Part shown: piece after piece, positions 32,738-43,531 of the stretch
Numbering within the stretch: position 1 is the first letter of the stretch
Layout: each line of letters begins with the position of its first letter
Program-made: the position numbers and the translations under genes
Source of the DNA: Haematococcus lacustris
Taxonomy: Eukaryota > Chlorophyta > Chlorophyceae > Chlamydomonadales > Haematococcaceae
Direction: 5' to 3'
Length of the DNA stretch: 64,000 bases
NCBI GenBank assembly: GCA_030144725.1
Contig: JASKMD010000012.1
Coordinates: forward strand, 6,476,595-6,540,594
The notes under the pieces: generated by a model
Databases searched by the model: none
Told to the model about the DNA's origin: nothing
What the model saw: only the letters and a program-made list of their open reading frames with translations

Positions 32738-35700
32738 TCAAACCTGGTCAGGAAGCCAATCTAAGCACACAGCACTGGACATGAACACTGTTGAGTCAAG
32801 CCTTGCCTGGTCAATGACGGAGGTGGCGTAGTGAGTGAATGCCACCAAGGTGGTGGCCAGCAGCAGCCAGTTCAGCGGCAGGGGGTCCACCAGCCGCAGC
32901 ACCGCGTTGCCCGACCCCAGAGCCAACACGGCCAGGGCCCAAGAGAAGGGTACGAACGGCTCCTTGGCCTGCGGGAAGGGGCGGGCCCTGTGGCGTGGTT
33001 GCACTGCCAGCAGGAGGGTGGGAGGAGGGTGGGCGGAGGCTGGAGGGTGGATGGCTGCATGGATGCTGACGATGCACAACATTTGCATGAGGTTGCGCAG
33101 CGCTGCAGGCCAGCCTCTAAGGGTGCTTGCACTCTAGGACTCACTTTAGGACAACTAGCCTCTAGCTGCATTCACAACACCTCCGTGCCAACACTAGCAC
33201 CTCGAGTGACAGCTAGTCTTGACCAGTGCCAAGCATTGTGGGTAGCTAGCCATTCATGTAACCCCTGCTAGCTCCAATGCAAGCAGCTGTGGCAATGGCA
33301 GTAGGCAACGGGCGCCGCTGCCATCCCAGCAAGTGCCCCAACTAACCACTTTTGCTGCTCAAACAAACCACCGAATTGCTCCTCGCCTTGCCACCACACC
33401 CTGCGTGCCGCCTGAAGGGTAGCCTGCCAGCTCACCATGTGCGCCACAATCAGCTGCAGGGCTACGGTGGCGTACACAAACCCAAAGGTGGCCTGAGGGA
33501 GGCGGATGACTCCGGCCTGCAGCCAGGTAGCCCAGGCCCCTCCCCCCAGCCCACCCAAGCCCCCGCTCGCGTTGGCATGGAGGGTGCGGACGCTGTCCAT
33601 GAGGTCATGCACCGGGGAAGCCATCCATGTGCTGCCAAGACCTGCAAGGGGGACCCACCACCGCCTTGCATGTTGCCCCTAGGACCAGACTGTGGCCCAT
33701 GGAGGAGTTGGTTAGTTGGTTGATTGGTTGACCAGAAATCTATGCTCATTTATACAGCAGTACATGTATGGATGTAGCAATGAGGGAGGGGGTGGGTTAC
33801 ATGAGGAGGAGGGGGTAAGTCACTCCAAGGTTGCATGCGTGCATTCATGCAACTCATGGGAGGGTACATGCAAACAAAACTGACCCTCCATGCGTGGTCC
33901 ATGCACCTGCATGTTCCAGTCAACCTACTTCCTACCGCCATGTAGACATTGCCAGCATGCTGCCCATGGGTGCAGAAACCACGCCTTTGATGCAGCTAAT
34001 CAGGATTGGTTTAACATGGAGGGCAGGGTAGGGTAGAGAAGGTTGGTGAGACATGCTTCGTGCTTCCTCAGCCCATGCACTGGCTTTAGTTCATGCTGGC
34101 TCTAGACCACACCCCCCAGGCCACTGGACATGGTGCGCATGTGTCAGGCTGCCATCAGGCCCAGCTGCTTACCGGTGAGCAGGGCTAGGTAGGCGAGGTG
34201 CATGGCTGCTGCCCCATACCCCAGCTGCTTGTGGCCTTGCTCCTGTGGTGGGGCCAAGGGGGGCCAAGGGGTTGCAAGAGGCTGGACTGAGCAACAGTGC
34301 TCATGAGCCTGACCTCCTTCAGCTCTATGCCCCAACCACCCACATCACCCACACTGCGCCCATTGCCCCTGCTGCCCCTGCTGCCCTTGCTGCCCTTGCT
34401 CCTGCTGCCACCCCCTGCCCCTGTTGCTCCTGCTGCCACCGCCACCCTCGCTGTCCCTGCTCCCCTAGTTGCCCCTGCTCCTGCTGCCCCGGTCATGAAG
34501 GCGGTCACCTGCTTTGAGAGTGAGGATGTGGGGAACTGAGCCACCCGCTGCAACTGGCCCAGGCAGCTGATGCCAGCCATGACGGCCACCACCACAAAGA
34601 ACACGTCACGCACACCTGAACAAGTGCAGTTCAGGAGACGTAGGACAAAGACAGGGTAGGGGTAGGGGGGGAGCAGGGCCGGGGGGCTGGGCCGGGCAAG
34701 GATGTGGTTGGCAGTGTCGCCTAAGCAGGCCCTTGTGATACAGCACGGCAGCCAGTGGAGGAGAGCTGGGGGGCAAGGGGAGCAGAGCCAGGGCAGGGCC
34801 GGGGGCCAGGGTTCTGTTTCAAGAAATGGGTCAGGGTCAGTTTTGAGTTGGGTCAGGGTCAGGGTCAGGGTCAGGGTCAGGGTCAGGGTCAGGGTCAGGG
34901 TCAGGGTCAGGGTCAGGGTCAGGGTCAGGGTCAGGGTCAGGGTCAGGGTCAGGGTCAGGGTCAGGACAAACTAACAAACTGATGTGCTCTCTACCCACAC
35001 ACATGCCCTAAGTTTACTGAGTGCAGGCCCCATACGCTACCAGCAGGAGGGTGTCGTGTGCTGCTACACAGTGAGTGCCATGCAATGCTGCACAAGTACG
35101 ATGAGTGTGTACAGCAAGGGTATCAAGCATTCAGGGATCGGCCGCTGCCAGGGTCACCTCACATTGTAGGCCAGCCAGTGCGCTTGGCATGGTGAAGGGC
35201 AGCGGGGTGGACCAGATGGACGGGCCGTATGCGGCACTGATGAAGTTGATGACCACCAGCGCTGCAGCAGGGGCAGCAGCAGGAGCAGCAGTAGGAGCAG
35301 CAGAATGTAAGCAAGGCGGGCAGCGGTTCAAGTCGCCACCATGCGGACACGCAGATAAGCTTGAAACAGGTAAAGGCGAGACGGGGCAAAACCCCGCCCC
35401 GCCCCGCCCCGCCCCGCCCCGCCCCGCCCCGCCCCGCCCCGCCCCGCCCCGCCCCGCCCCGCCCCGCCCCGCCCCGCCCCGCCCCGCCCCGCCCCGCCCC
35501 GCCCCGCCCCGCCCCGCCCCGCCCCGCCCCGCCCCGCCCCGCCCCGCCCCGCCCCGCCCCGCCCCGCCCCGCCCCGCCCCGCCCCGCCCCGCCCCGCCCC
35601 GCCCCGCCCCGCCCCGCCCCGCCCCGCCCCGCCCCGCCCCGCCCCGCCCCGCCCCGCCCCGCCCCGCCCCGCCCCGCCCCGCCCCGCCCCGCCCCGCCCC

Positions 35701-36675
35701 GCCCCGCCCCGCCCCGCCTTACGACAGTCTAGAATAGACAATGCTTAGGAGGTAAGGTGGAGGTGGAGGTAGAGGTGAACCCCAGGCCCCCAGGCTCACC
35801 ATAGTTGCCCTCTAGCACCCCAAACCAGCCATTGCCATACAGCATGATGCCGGTGTGATACTCCTCCCAGTGCGCCAGCAGCCAGGGGATCATGACCTGC
35901 ACAGGGGCCGCCAGCACCACACTGCGTAGGCCTGCCTGGTGAGACCAGTCCTGGGTCGAGGCTGACGTGGTCCAGGTGCAGGAGGGCGAGGGGCAGAAGC
36001 GATGCTGAGGCGATTGAAGGAGGAGAGGGGAGCAAGGGTAGTGTAACAAGAAGGGAAGGGGAGAAGGTAGAGTCACAGGAATGCCCCTGCCCCTGCCCCT
36101 GCCCCTGCCCCTGCCCCTGCCCCTGCCCCTGCCCCTGCCCCTGCCCCTGCCCCTGCCCCTGCCCCTGCCCCTGCCCCTGCCCCTGCCCCTGCCCCTGCCC
36201 CTGCCCCTGAGCCACTCACCGCCATCTCCATGACCACAGCGCCCCAGCCCCAGCCCATGTTCAGCGCGCACCTCACCGTGGCCTGCAGCACACAACCATC
36301 ACAGTTACCACGGTCTCCAGCATAATCACTGTAACCACCACAACGGCATAACAGAAGAGTTTCCTTTTATACTTGGCCAACTTGTAGGAGGGGTGGTGAT
36401 GCAATTGTCGTCTTAGTCACCCTGATAGCTGATAGGTCGGTCCTCATGACCTTGACATGAACACAGACCCCAGCGTCACATCACTAGCTGGGTGTGACCG
36501 CAAGCATGCACCTACAGCACAGCTTCCCCCTCTCATTGCCTTGTAGGTTTCGCTTCAGTAGTTGCTGCTGCAACCTCAATTCAGCATAGGCTGGCCATGT
36601 TTGCCTCCTACCTAAGTAGCATCTCTGACAGGCTGGGCTGCTCTACATCAATGCCTGCGGGAAGCTGCCAAGGAG

Positions 36676-36706
<31 letters not shown>

Positions 36707-38378
36707 GGCAGCAACCCCAGCAGCAGCAGAATGACAACAGCACACAAGACAGACATGACGACTGGGGTAGACTGGGACTGACGAAAACAGCCGCACCCTC
36801 TACCCCATGACCCCAGCAGCCTTTTTACAGCACTGGCGTGCTTGGGTGGATGGGTACATGCAGCCATGCAAGCGCATGGGCACCCACCATGAGCAATGGG
36901 AGGCTCAGGGCGTCGCAGCCATGGTCGAACAGCTGCCCCAGGGGTGAGCTGCTGCGGGTGCGCCGGGCCTGCTTGCCGTCCATGCAGTCCAGGTTGACCT
37001 GCCAGCACCCCATGCACAGTGCATGCAAGCTGCATGCAAGCCACATGGGGTGCTGGCACGCTGCTGATGAGTGTTATAGTGCCAGGTCCTTCTGCTGCCA
37101 ACTGCTGAGGTGCAAGGCTCAGGAGGAGGACTGAGGTGCTGCCACTCACATACAAGACCACTGCCACGCCCGACCATACATACACCCAACGAGGAGAGTC
37201 CCCTGGGCAGGTGGAGCACAGGGCAGTGTTGGGGCAGGGCAGGCGGATGGCAATGTGAAGGGTGGTTAGGGCTAGGGAGTTAGGCAAGATGGTTAGGGTT
37301 AGGCAAGGTGGTTAGGTTTAGGGAGCGGTTAAAGCGACACTGCAGCAGGGTGCGAGGCACAGCGCATAGTTCTGAACTTCCCCACTACAAATGGGGTGGG
37401 TGGCAACTGGGCAGGTGAGGCTGCCTTGCGGTGATGGTGGTGGCTGTTGTGGGCAGCAGCTGCAGCAGCAGCGGCAGGAGCAGCGGCGCCTGCAACTTCC
37501 CCAGGTGCTGCAGCAGTCGCTGTTGGCCCTGGCTGGTGTGGGCGTGTGAGCATGGAGGTGTGGCACCTATAAAGAGGGGCTGGTGCAGCATGGTGACCAG
37601 GTAGGCGGCCACCACACACAGCGTGCCCATCAGGGTGATGAGGTTGGGTGCCAGCCACATGGGCATGAGCCCCACCAGGCCTACACAGCAGCAGGAGCAG
37701 GAGCAGCAGCAGTAGTCCAGCCTCTCCTGGCTGTGACTGAGACTGGGCCAGCCGGGCCTGCAGCCGCCCGGACGCTGCTCCCTCTACACATCCCGGCTAA
37801 GCCTGATATCCTCGCGGACTAGGCCATCTCTCAGGGCTGTCACTATACCACAAGCACCGCCTTGCAGCTGACGCTTGCTGACTGGCTGGCTGGGAAGGCT
37901 TCAGGCCAGGTCTCCAGTGAAATTCACAACCTTGCCCAGCCAACCAACTCTGGGGCTGATGCTGGGCCCACCGACAGGCTCAGGCCCACTGTCCATTCAG
38001 CTGACTACCAGCGATGGTGGGTATGACAACATGGCATGCATAGGAAAGTGGATGATGTGCATTGGCTATGCCATGGGGCTGTGCGCGTGCCTGGACCTGG
38101 ACCTGGACCTGGACCTGGACCAGCGTCACCACTACTGACCATCCCACACAGGATTGTGGAGGCGATCCAACAAAGAGTATCCTCCTGCGGGTCAAGCACC
38201 AAGGCTGTCGACGCACGCTTGCATCACAAAAATGAATCATCGGGTCTGAATCATCGGCGGCGTCATGTGTCATGGGCCACTGCACACTCTCACCTGATTT
38301 GTATTGATATGCCGCGAGCCCACGCAGAGCTCGCGGGCTGAGATACTGGCCGCTGCTCGGCGATGTTTCGCTAGACAT
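32738..38378 (-). CDS. AAPT: Aminoalcohol (CDP-ethanolamine/choline) phosphotransferase, complete, 426 aa
   Basis: Twelve exons agree in phase: 38378-38294, 38184-38140, 37680-37567, 37202-37150, 36998-36888, 36282-36220, 35896-35800, 35261-35163, 34615-34509, 34242-34173, 33641-33436, 32968-32738. The enzyme makes phosphatidylethanolamine/choline from CDP-alcohol and diacylglycerol in the ER. Exon 5 carries the complete CDP-alcohol motif DG(x)2AR(x)8G(x)3D(x)3D at D106, G107, A110, R111, G120, D124 and D128. Before it are [14 protein letters not shown] and the first membrane helix [20 protein letters not shown]. After it are [20 protein letters not shown] and several further membrane helices, ending LPDQV. 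All catalytic motif residues are present. Length is slightly above the usual 390-400 aa. Introns contain CCCCTG, CCCCG and GGGTCA arrays. A paralogue lies at the left edge. Ethanolamine versus choline preference cannot be told from sequence by eye. Confidence 0.92.
34850..34966. repeat. (GGGTCA)n array, about 19 copies, in AAPT intron 8
   Basis: Perfect hexamers between exons 8 and 9 of the minus-strand phosphotransferase. On the gene's sense strand they read TGACCC, the same as the giant array in the SR-rich gene. Confidence 0.95.
35392..35717. repeat. (CCCCG)n array, about 65 copies, in AAPT intron 7
   Basis: A perfect 326-bp pentamer array. The sense strand of the host gene reads GGGGC, a strongly G-rich sequence able in principle to form G-quadruplexes. 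Confidence 0.97.
36083..36209. repeat. (CCCCTG)n array, about 21 copies, in AAPT intron 6
   Basis: Perfect hexamers immediately downstream (in gene orientation) of the exon 6 donor. The sense strand reads CAGGGG. Confidence 0.95.
37255..37323. repeat. Degenerate telomere-like GGTTAGGG tract in AAPT intron 3
   Basis: Words GGTGGTTAGGG, GATGGTTAGGGTTAGG and GGTGGTTAGGTTTAGGG are spaced over about 65 bp. They resemble algal telomere repeats but are imperfect. Confidence 0.5.
38093..38121. repeat. (CTGGAC)n, five copies, in AAPT intron 2
   Basis: A short perfect hexamer run just downstream, in gene orientation, of the exon 2 donor. Confidence 0.85.
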
Positions 38379-38951
38379 CACTAACTGCTTACTTACTCGT
38401 TGTCAGTGGCACGCACAAAGGCGCAGTGTAATAACCTTCCCCGGCGTCTTGTGCCGCAGCTTCAAATTCAAACTTAGATTATGTGCAGATCCCATGTGAC
38501 CCGAGCAACCCAACAATCTATAACGAACGACACGACCTAACGCCAGGCAAACACAACTTAACAAACCTGGAACAACATGTTTGGCTGTGGGTAATCTCAC
38601 TCAGCTACTCCAACCAAGTAAAAGCATCCTAGATCGCACCCTTGATGACTGCCAACCCCACACCGACAACCTAACGCCAGGCCCAAGGTGTGCGTAGGCC
38701 ACCGCACCTTATCACCGATGCTTAATGCATAATCTGTAACGCCCCTCCATCTCCGTCTCCCCTCCATCCATCCATTCCGCCCCTGCCTCAGCGTCGCCCC
38801 CGCCTCAGCGTCGCTGCTGCTTTATAGATGCTGCATATCCGTAACCGGTGTTGTAGCCACTCCTGCGGTACAAGGACAGGTTAAGCTGCTGAACGTGGTG
38901 GTAGTGCTGCTGTTGACAGTGCCACAGCTAAGTGCCACAGTACTTGACACC
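38379..38951. other. Intergenic region with inverted dispersed repeat copy 2
   Basis: Shared upstream region of AAPT (minus) and the small gene at 38952 (plus). At 38590-38672 lies the reverse-complement copy of the 18700-18800 repeat (AATCTCACTCAGCTACTCCA, CGCACCCTTGATGACTGCCA, CCCCACACCG). An internal ACCTAACGCCAGGC occurs twice (38536, 38669) flanking this copy, like short direct repeats. Confidence 0.6.
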
Positions 38952-39245
38952 ATGGCGGACTCGCAGAAGGACCAGCAGCACTGGCAGCACCAGCAGGACC
39001 AGCAGCAGGAGTGTGAGGATGACCTTGACCTACCAGAGCCCTGGCTGTTGAGCCACTGCAGCGCGGACAGCCCCCTGCTGCCTTTGGAGCTGTGCGCTGG
39101 AGCCAACGGGGACTGGGAGGAGGTGGCAGCGGGCGCCTTGTGCCAGCTGCAAGAGCCAGAGCTGCCCTCCCACCCTTGGGCTGCCGGCCCCACCACCACA
39201 GCACCACTGCCACTGCTGCCACTGCCAGCATTGCCAAGAAGCTAA
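38952..39245 (+). CDS. Small acidic, Gln/Trp-rich unidentified protein, 97 aa
   Basis: The single-exon frame starts MADSQKDQQHWQHQQDQQQE, in a good ATGGCG context. It continues with the acidic DDLDLPEPWLLSHCSADSPL and GDWEEVAAGALCQLQEPELP, and ends LPRS. Codon third positions are mostly G/C. A TGTAA polyadenylation signal, typical of green algae, lies at 39251-39255, only a few bases past the stop, which supports the strand. The frame is open upstream to a hydrophobic stretch (VVVVLLLTVPQL), so a 5' exon or leader is possible. A competing minus-strand frame with a hydrophobic N-terminus covers the same bases but is less convincing. Confidence 0.45.
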   Translation: MADSQKDQQHWQHQQDQQQECEDDLDLPEPWLLSHCSADSPLLPLELCAGANGDWEEVAAGALCQLQEPELPSHPWAAGPTTTAPLPLLPLPALPRS

Positions 39246-39250
39246 CAGCC

Positions 39251-39255
39251 TGTAA
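39251..39255 (+). terminator. TGTAA polyadenylation signal
   Basis: TGTAA sits 6 bp after the stop of the small plus-strand gene. This pentamer is the canonical Chlamydomonas-type poly(A) signal. Close spacing to the stop is unusual but workable. Confidence 0.4.
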
Positions 39256-39435
39256 CACAACTGCTTGTATGATGGACCTGGTGCTAATGCAGTCAATAGG
39301 CTTGTTACTACAGCAGCATCAACGTTTGCATGGCAACATTGCTATATGATGCGCAATTTCTACTCTGTACATCATGATGCTGCTGCTTCTTGTGGTCTAT
39401 GTAGCAAAGTGGCCAACTGCAAACCAAGCGCACGC

Positions 39436-41451
39436 TCACCCAATCTCCTCGCGTGCAAGCGCCCCCATAAGAACCCGCTTCTCCCGCTCTCGCTCAGCCC
39501 GTTCACGCTGTGGGTCATGCAGGGGGCCAAGGCAGGGGGTGCGCCCTCGTCAGGTGAAGCCATGCAAGCCATGCAGGGCACATGGGCTGCATGACATCCT
39601 GCCGGCAGATTACTGACGATGACACCAGGCTGTGACACAACACCATCCCACTAACACAGAACTCCCAATCCATACATGCATGTATTGTTATAGTCAGCAT
39701 ATGCTTCATGAGCATGCAAGGTGTGCAAGGCACTGCATGGCTCGTGCACACTGACACCATGGTACCATGGCAAGGGCACCTCAGGCCGCAACAGGGACTA
39801 TGTGACAGAGGGGAGGCAGGCGGTCTGAGGTGAAGGCTCAAGCCTGCGGGTAGACAGCCATGCCGCACATCCAGGTTACTCGCTGGAATGCCATGCCCTA
39901 GTCGTTTTGATTTTGAATAGCTCGTCTCGGCCCCTGTCATGCCAGGGCTCACCTCCACGCGCTGGGCGCGCATCTCTGCCAATGTCGTGTTGCCTATGGC
40001 AGGCTCACTGCGTTGAGGCTTGCTAGACTTGTATCGAGACGTCTTCTTGTGTCGATCCGACTTGGACTTGTGCTTGGCCGGACCAGGGTCGCTTCGCCGG
40101 CGTTTTCGTGACTTCCGCGATTTGCGATGTCGATGACTGCTGCTGTTGCTACTGCTGCTACTACTGCTGCTGCTACTGCTGCTACTACTGCTGCTGCTGC
40201 TGGCATGGCGGTGTTTGCGTTTGCGGGGCTCGCTGTCAATTTGATGCAATGTGGGAAGTGTCGCCTGCCCTGGTCCCTGGGCTCCCAGCTGCACTGCTGC
40301 GGGCTGGGCTGGGCTGGCTGCGGGAAGGGCTGACTGCTTAGGCTGAGCAGTGAACAGAGGGTCAGGCTCAGTGGTGTGGGATGCAGCAGACTTCTTAGCA
40401 TACCAGGGCTGCGGCAGCAGGGCCACATGCAACAACAAACATTTGCAGTTACCATATGTTCACAAACACTGGCTGCCAGCTTGCATGCGACTTGGGGCGA
40501 GCTGGCTACCTGGCTGCACGCCATATTGTTCCCCAGCCAGCCAGCTTCACCAGGACATGCCACCTAGCCGCCCTGTGCTTACCTGGTTGCTCTTCATGTT
40601 GTATCCCAGTTGGAAGCGCTCATCAAACTTGGGATCGGTGGTGAAAAACTCCTGCTTGCCACGCTTGCGCACCTCATCCTTTTGGGCAGCCTGCAAGATT
40701 CCCAGCCCACTGTATGTGTGCTTGCGACCGCATACACTCGCACTGACATAAGCAATGACTTGGCACAAAAGCCTAAGCCTAGCTATCGTGCACCCTCGGC
40801 CTGGCACCGAACCTTATTGCAAACCAAGGCTGCAGACACAGCCCCTCTCCCAGCCCCTGCGTGAGCTGCAGTTCAGCCAATGGCATAGCCTTTCATGTTA
40901 CTTCATCTGAGCCATAACTTTTGATGGCAGTTTGACTGCATGTTGACTGCAGCTGCATCAAAGTCTTAGCCACAGCCTGGTCTCACCATGCCATTCACAC
41001 ACATCCTGCTCCATCCTGATCCTATCCTCACCTCACCTCCACCTCAGGGTGTTGAGCCTTAGCCTGTGCCTCCTCCTCGTGCCAGAAGTTGATGTGCTGG
41101 ATTGGAGCGGGCACAGCAAGCGTCTGCACAGCTGAGCTGCTTCCATCTTCTCTGATGAAGGGCTGCTCAGCTGTAGCGTCGTCTTCTCCCCTTGCTCTTT
41201 TGAGCAGCAGCTGATGGCGGTACTCTCGCTCGTTTTGAGCAGCTCGCTCCTGTTCTGCATCTTCCTTTTCCTTGGCCTTGGCCTCGTCCTGGGCCACTTT
41301 TAGCCGGTTGTCACGGTTATACACTGCGCACGTGCAATTGGCGGGCCACGAGTGTGAGTGCTTGTCGGGGTGTACCGACACGAGTCTCGCCCTCGGTCTC
41401 ACCATTCCAGCGTTTCTGGGGCAGGATGTTGAGCCCGCCATGGCCTCCCAT
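39436..41451 (-). CDS. LENG1: LENG1-like CIR N-terminal domain protein (pre-mRNA processing type), 323 aa
   Basis: Five exons agree in phase: 41451-41403, 41323-41037, 40690-40583, 40408-39953, 39507-39436 (TGA). The start MGGHGGLNILPQKRWNVYNR followed by DNRLKVAQDEAKAKEKEDAE is the CIR N-terminal domain found in LENG1 and other spliceosome-associated proteins. A charged coiled-coil region comes next, then FTTDPKFDERFQLGYNM, a PWYAKK segment, a polySer run (40140-40200) and a basic Arg/Lys/Ser block (HRHRKSRKSRKRRRSDPG). The end is RERAERERE, then KRVLMGALAREEIG. LENG1 homologues also end the CIR region with a PPWY-like stretch. Nuclear location and a splicing role are inferred from the family. 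It is divergent with TAF8, sharing a 108-bp intergenic region. Confidence 0.8.
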
Positions 41452-41559
41452 GGCCACAGTAAGCAGGGTTAGAGGGCTAGTTTTACGCCACAATGGTATA
41501 ATGTGACCTGCGAAGCGGGCGCGGCAACAGGGTGAGGGTGGACAAGCGCCCGTAGCCGG
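41452..41559. promoter_or_regulatory. Short bidirectional promoter between LENG1-like and TAF8 genes
   Basis: Only 108 bp separate the two start codons. The interval must hold both 5' leaders and promoters. It contains TGGTATAATG (about 41491) but no clear TATA box in either direction. Confidence 0.6.
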
Positions 41560-43531
41560 ATGTCAGATGATTTCAGTAGGTCCATATCGCGCACAGTAGC
41601 AGCCCAAATAGCTGAGCTTGCCGGCTATGAATCGATTCAAGACTCAGCAGCTGAGGTTCTGTGCGAGCTGTTAGTAAAATACGTGACAGAGCTCTCAGCC
41701 AGCTCCCATGCATACGCCGAGCTTGCGAACCGGTCCGCCATCAATGTCCACGACGTCGTTCTTGCTATGGATGACCTGGGCACCAGCATACCTGAGCTGC
41801 AGGCTTACCTGTCAACATTATCATCTGTAAGACCTGGCAGCCCGGTGCAGTGCATGCATCAGCCTACATGCTGTTGTCATTCGTACAATAGCTCACCCTG
41901 TGCTCGCATGCATTGCAGCCAAACCTAGTGAACAACTGCACACGCTCTACAGGACGACAACACGTTCGCACATGCGTTGCCTCAGTTCCCAGTGCGCAAG
42001 CCCGGGCGCAGCATGCCCACGTTCAAGGATAAGCAGGAGCAGCCCCCACCTCACATCCCAGACTTCCTGCCAGCATTCCCAGACCGGCACACCTTCGTCA
42101 GCACACCACAGTACGCTGGCCATGAGCAGCGGCCTGACAAGCAAGCAGAGGTGATGACCCTCCCTGCTGCACATGGTGTCACCCATGCTGCCACCCATGC
42201 TGCATGTAACAACAGTGCATGACACTTGTTTGGCACATGTCACAGGGCAGCAAGCCAGTGTGGCAGCCAGCACCGCATCTGGACAGAGGGGTAGGGGAAT
42301 CACCAGCTTCCTCACAGCTGCACTGGCAAATGGCCTCAGTCTCTGATCAGTCTCTGATCAGCTACTCACATGGTCTCAGACCTTTGACCCTATTGCATGA
42401 GTCTCTGGCATGTCATAGTATCTGTCATAGCACCATCGCACCATGCAAGCTGCGCACCATCACTGCATACCCCTATGAAAGCACTCCCTCCACCCCTGCT
42501 GTGCTAGCTGTTGGCTGTCCATGCAAGCGAATAGTGCAGACAACGCTGGTCTTGACGCCAGCTGTGCCTTGCCTTGCTCCCACTGCAGATCATCCAGAAT
42601 GGTCAGCGGCAGGCAGAGAAAGCACTGGGCCGACTGCACCAGGGCCTGATGAAGGCCAGTGCCGCCCGCCCCCCCGCCGCTGCCCCTGAAGACCCGACCC
42701 GCACCGTCTTTGATGCAGCTCCCGAGGTGCAGCTGCTGCCCCTGCAGCTGGCCAGCACCTCAGCCGGCCATGCCCCCAGCACCCAGGCCAATCTCAGCCG
42801 TGCAGTGCGGCAGCAGGGCCAGGAGCAGGCAGGGGCCGGGATGCTCAGTGCGTTTGAGCCTGATGCTGCTGTGCGGGCATTCGCTGCAGTGCTGCCCTCA
42901 GGCAGTGTGCCACCGGCAGCTGGGGCCGCCGGCAATGAGCACGCTGAGGCGGGCAGCAGGCAGGGGGCTGGGGCGCTGGTGATTGAGGCAGGGGACCTGT
43001 TCGGCCCGGAGGAGCTCAGCTGGCGGTCTGCAGTGCACATGGACAGCAGCGGCGTGCTCAAGCAGCCCCTGGGGGCCACGCATGACTTTGCCACGGCCAC
43101 CTTTGCAGCCGCAGCAGTGTACGCATCAGGCAGGCCGGCAGAGGATGCGTACAAGGTAATGGGGCGGGTGCCTGGTCAGAAAGATCTGTCCCCATGCCCC
43201 TGCCCCTTGCCTCGTACCCTCCCCCTGCTGCCTGCCTCTGCCCCTGCCCCCCGCCCCTCCCCCTGCCCCTGCCTTTCCCCCTGTGCTAAGCACCATGCCC
43301 AGCACTTGCTGTCTGCCCAGTTGGCTGCACCCCCACACTGCCGCCTGCCTATGTTTGTCATCCCATCAGACTGCCGCCACAGCATCTGTTGCGGGGGGTG
43401 GAGGCTCTGGGTACGCACGCAAGCGCAAGAGCACCTACGGCTCCCTCAGCCTGGACCCAGCGAAGAAGAAGGCGGAGGACATCCTTGAACGCAGTGCGCA
43501 TCCAGGGGAGGGGGAAGAGCAGCAGGCATGA
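41560..43531 (+). CDS. TAF8: Transcription initiation factor TFIID subunit 8, 397 aa
   Basis: Four phase-0 exons: 41560-41826, 41953-42150, 42589-43155, 43370-43531 (TGA). Residues 1-88 form a histone-fold (Bromo_TP) domain: FSRSISRTVAAQIAELAGYE, EVLCELLVKYVTELSASSHA, SAINVHDVVLAMDDLG. Exon 2 has the TAF8 C-terminal signature RKPGRSMPTFKDKQ, then PPPHIPDFLPAFPDRHTFVS. In other eukaryotes TAF8 pairs its histone fold with TAF10 and helps deliver TAF2 to TFIID. The rest is Ala/Gly-rich, with a patch QNGQRQAEKALGRLHQGLMK and an end ARKRKSTYGSLSLDPAKKKA resembling a nuclear localisation signal. Key regions are intact and the start is the first ATG. Confidence 0.9.

Noticed and set aside
35328..35741. 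Pro-Ala-Pro-Pro-Arg and Gly-Ala-Gly-Arg-Gly repeat frames
   Set aside because: Translations of the CCCCG array in an AAPT intron.
38822..39258. Minus-strand frames including one with a hydrophobic Trp-rich N-terminus
   Set aside because: They overlap the plus-strand small gene, which has better codon character and a TGTAA signal just after its stop.
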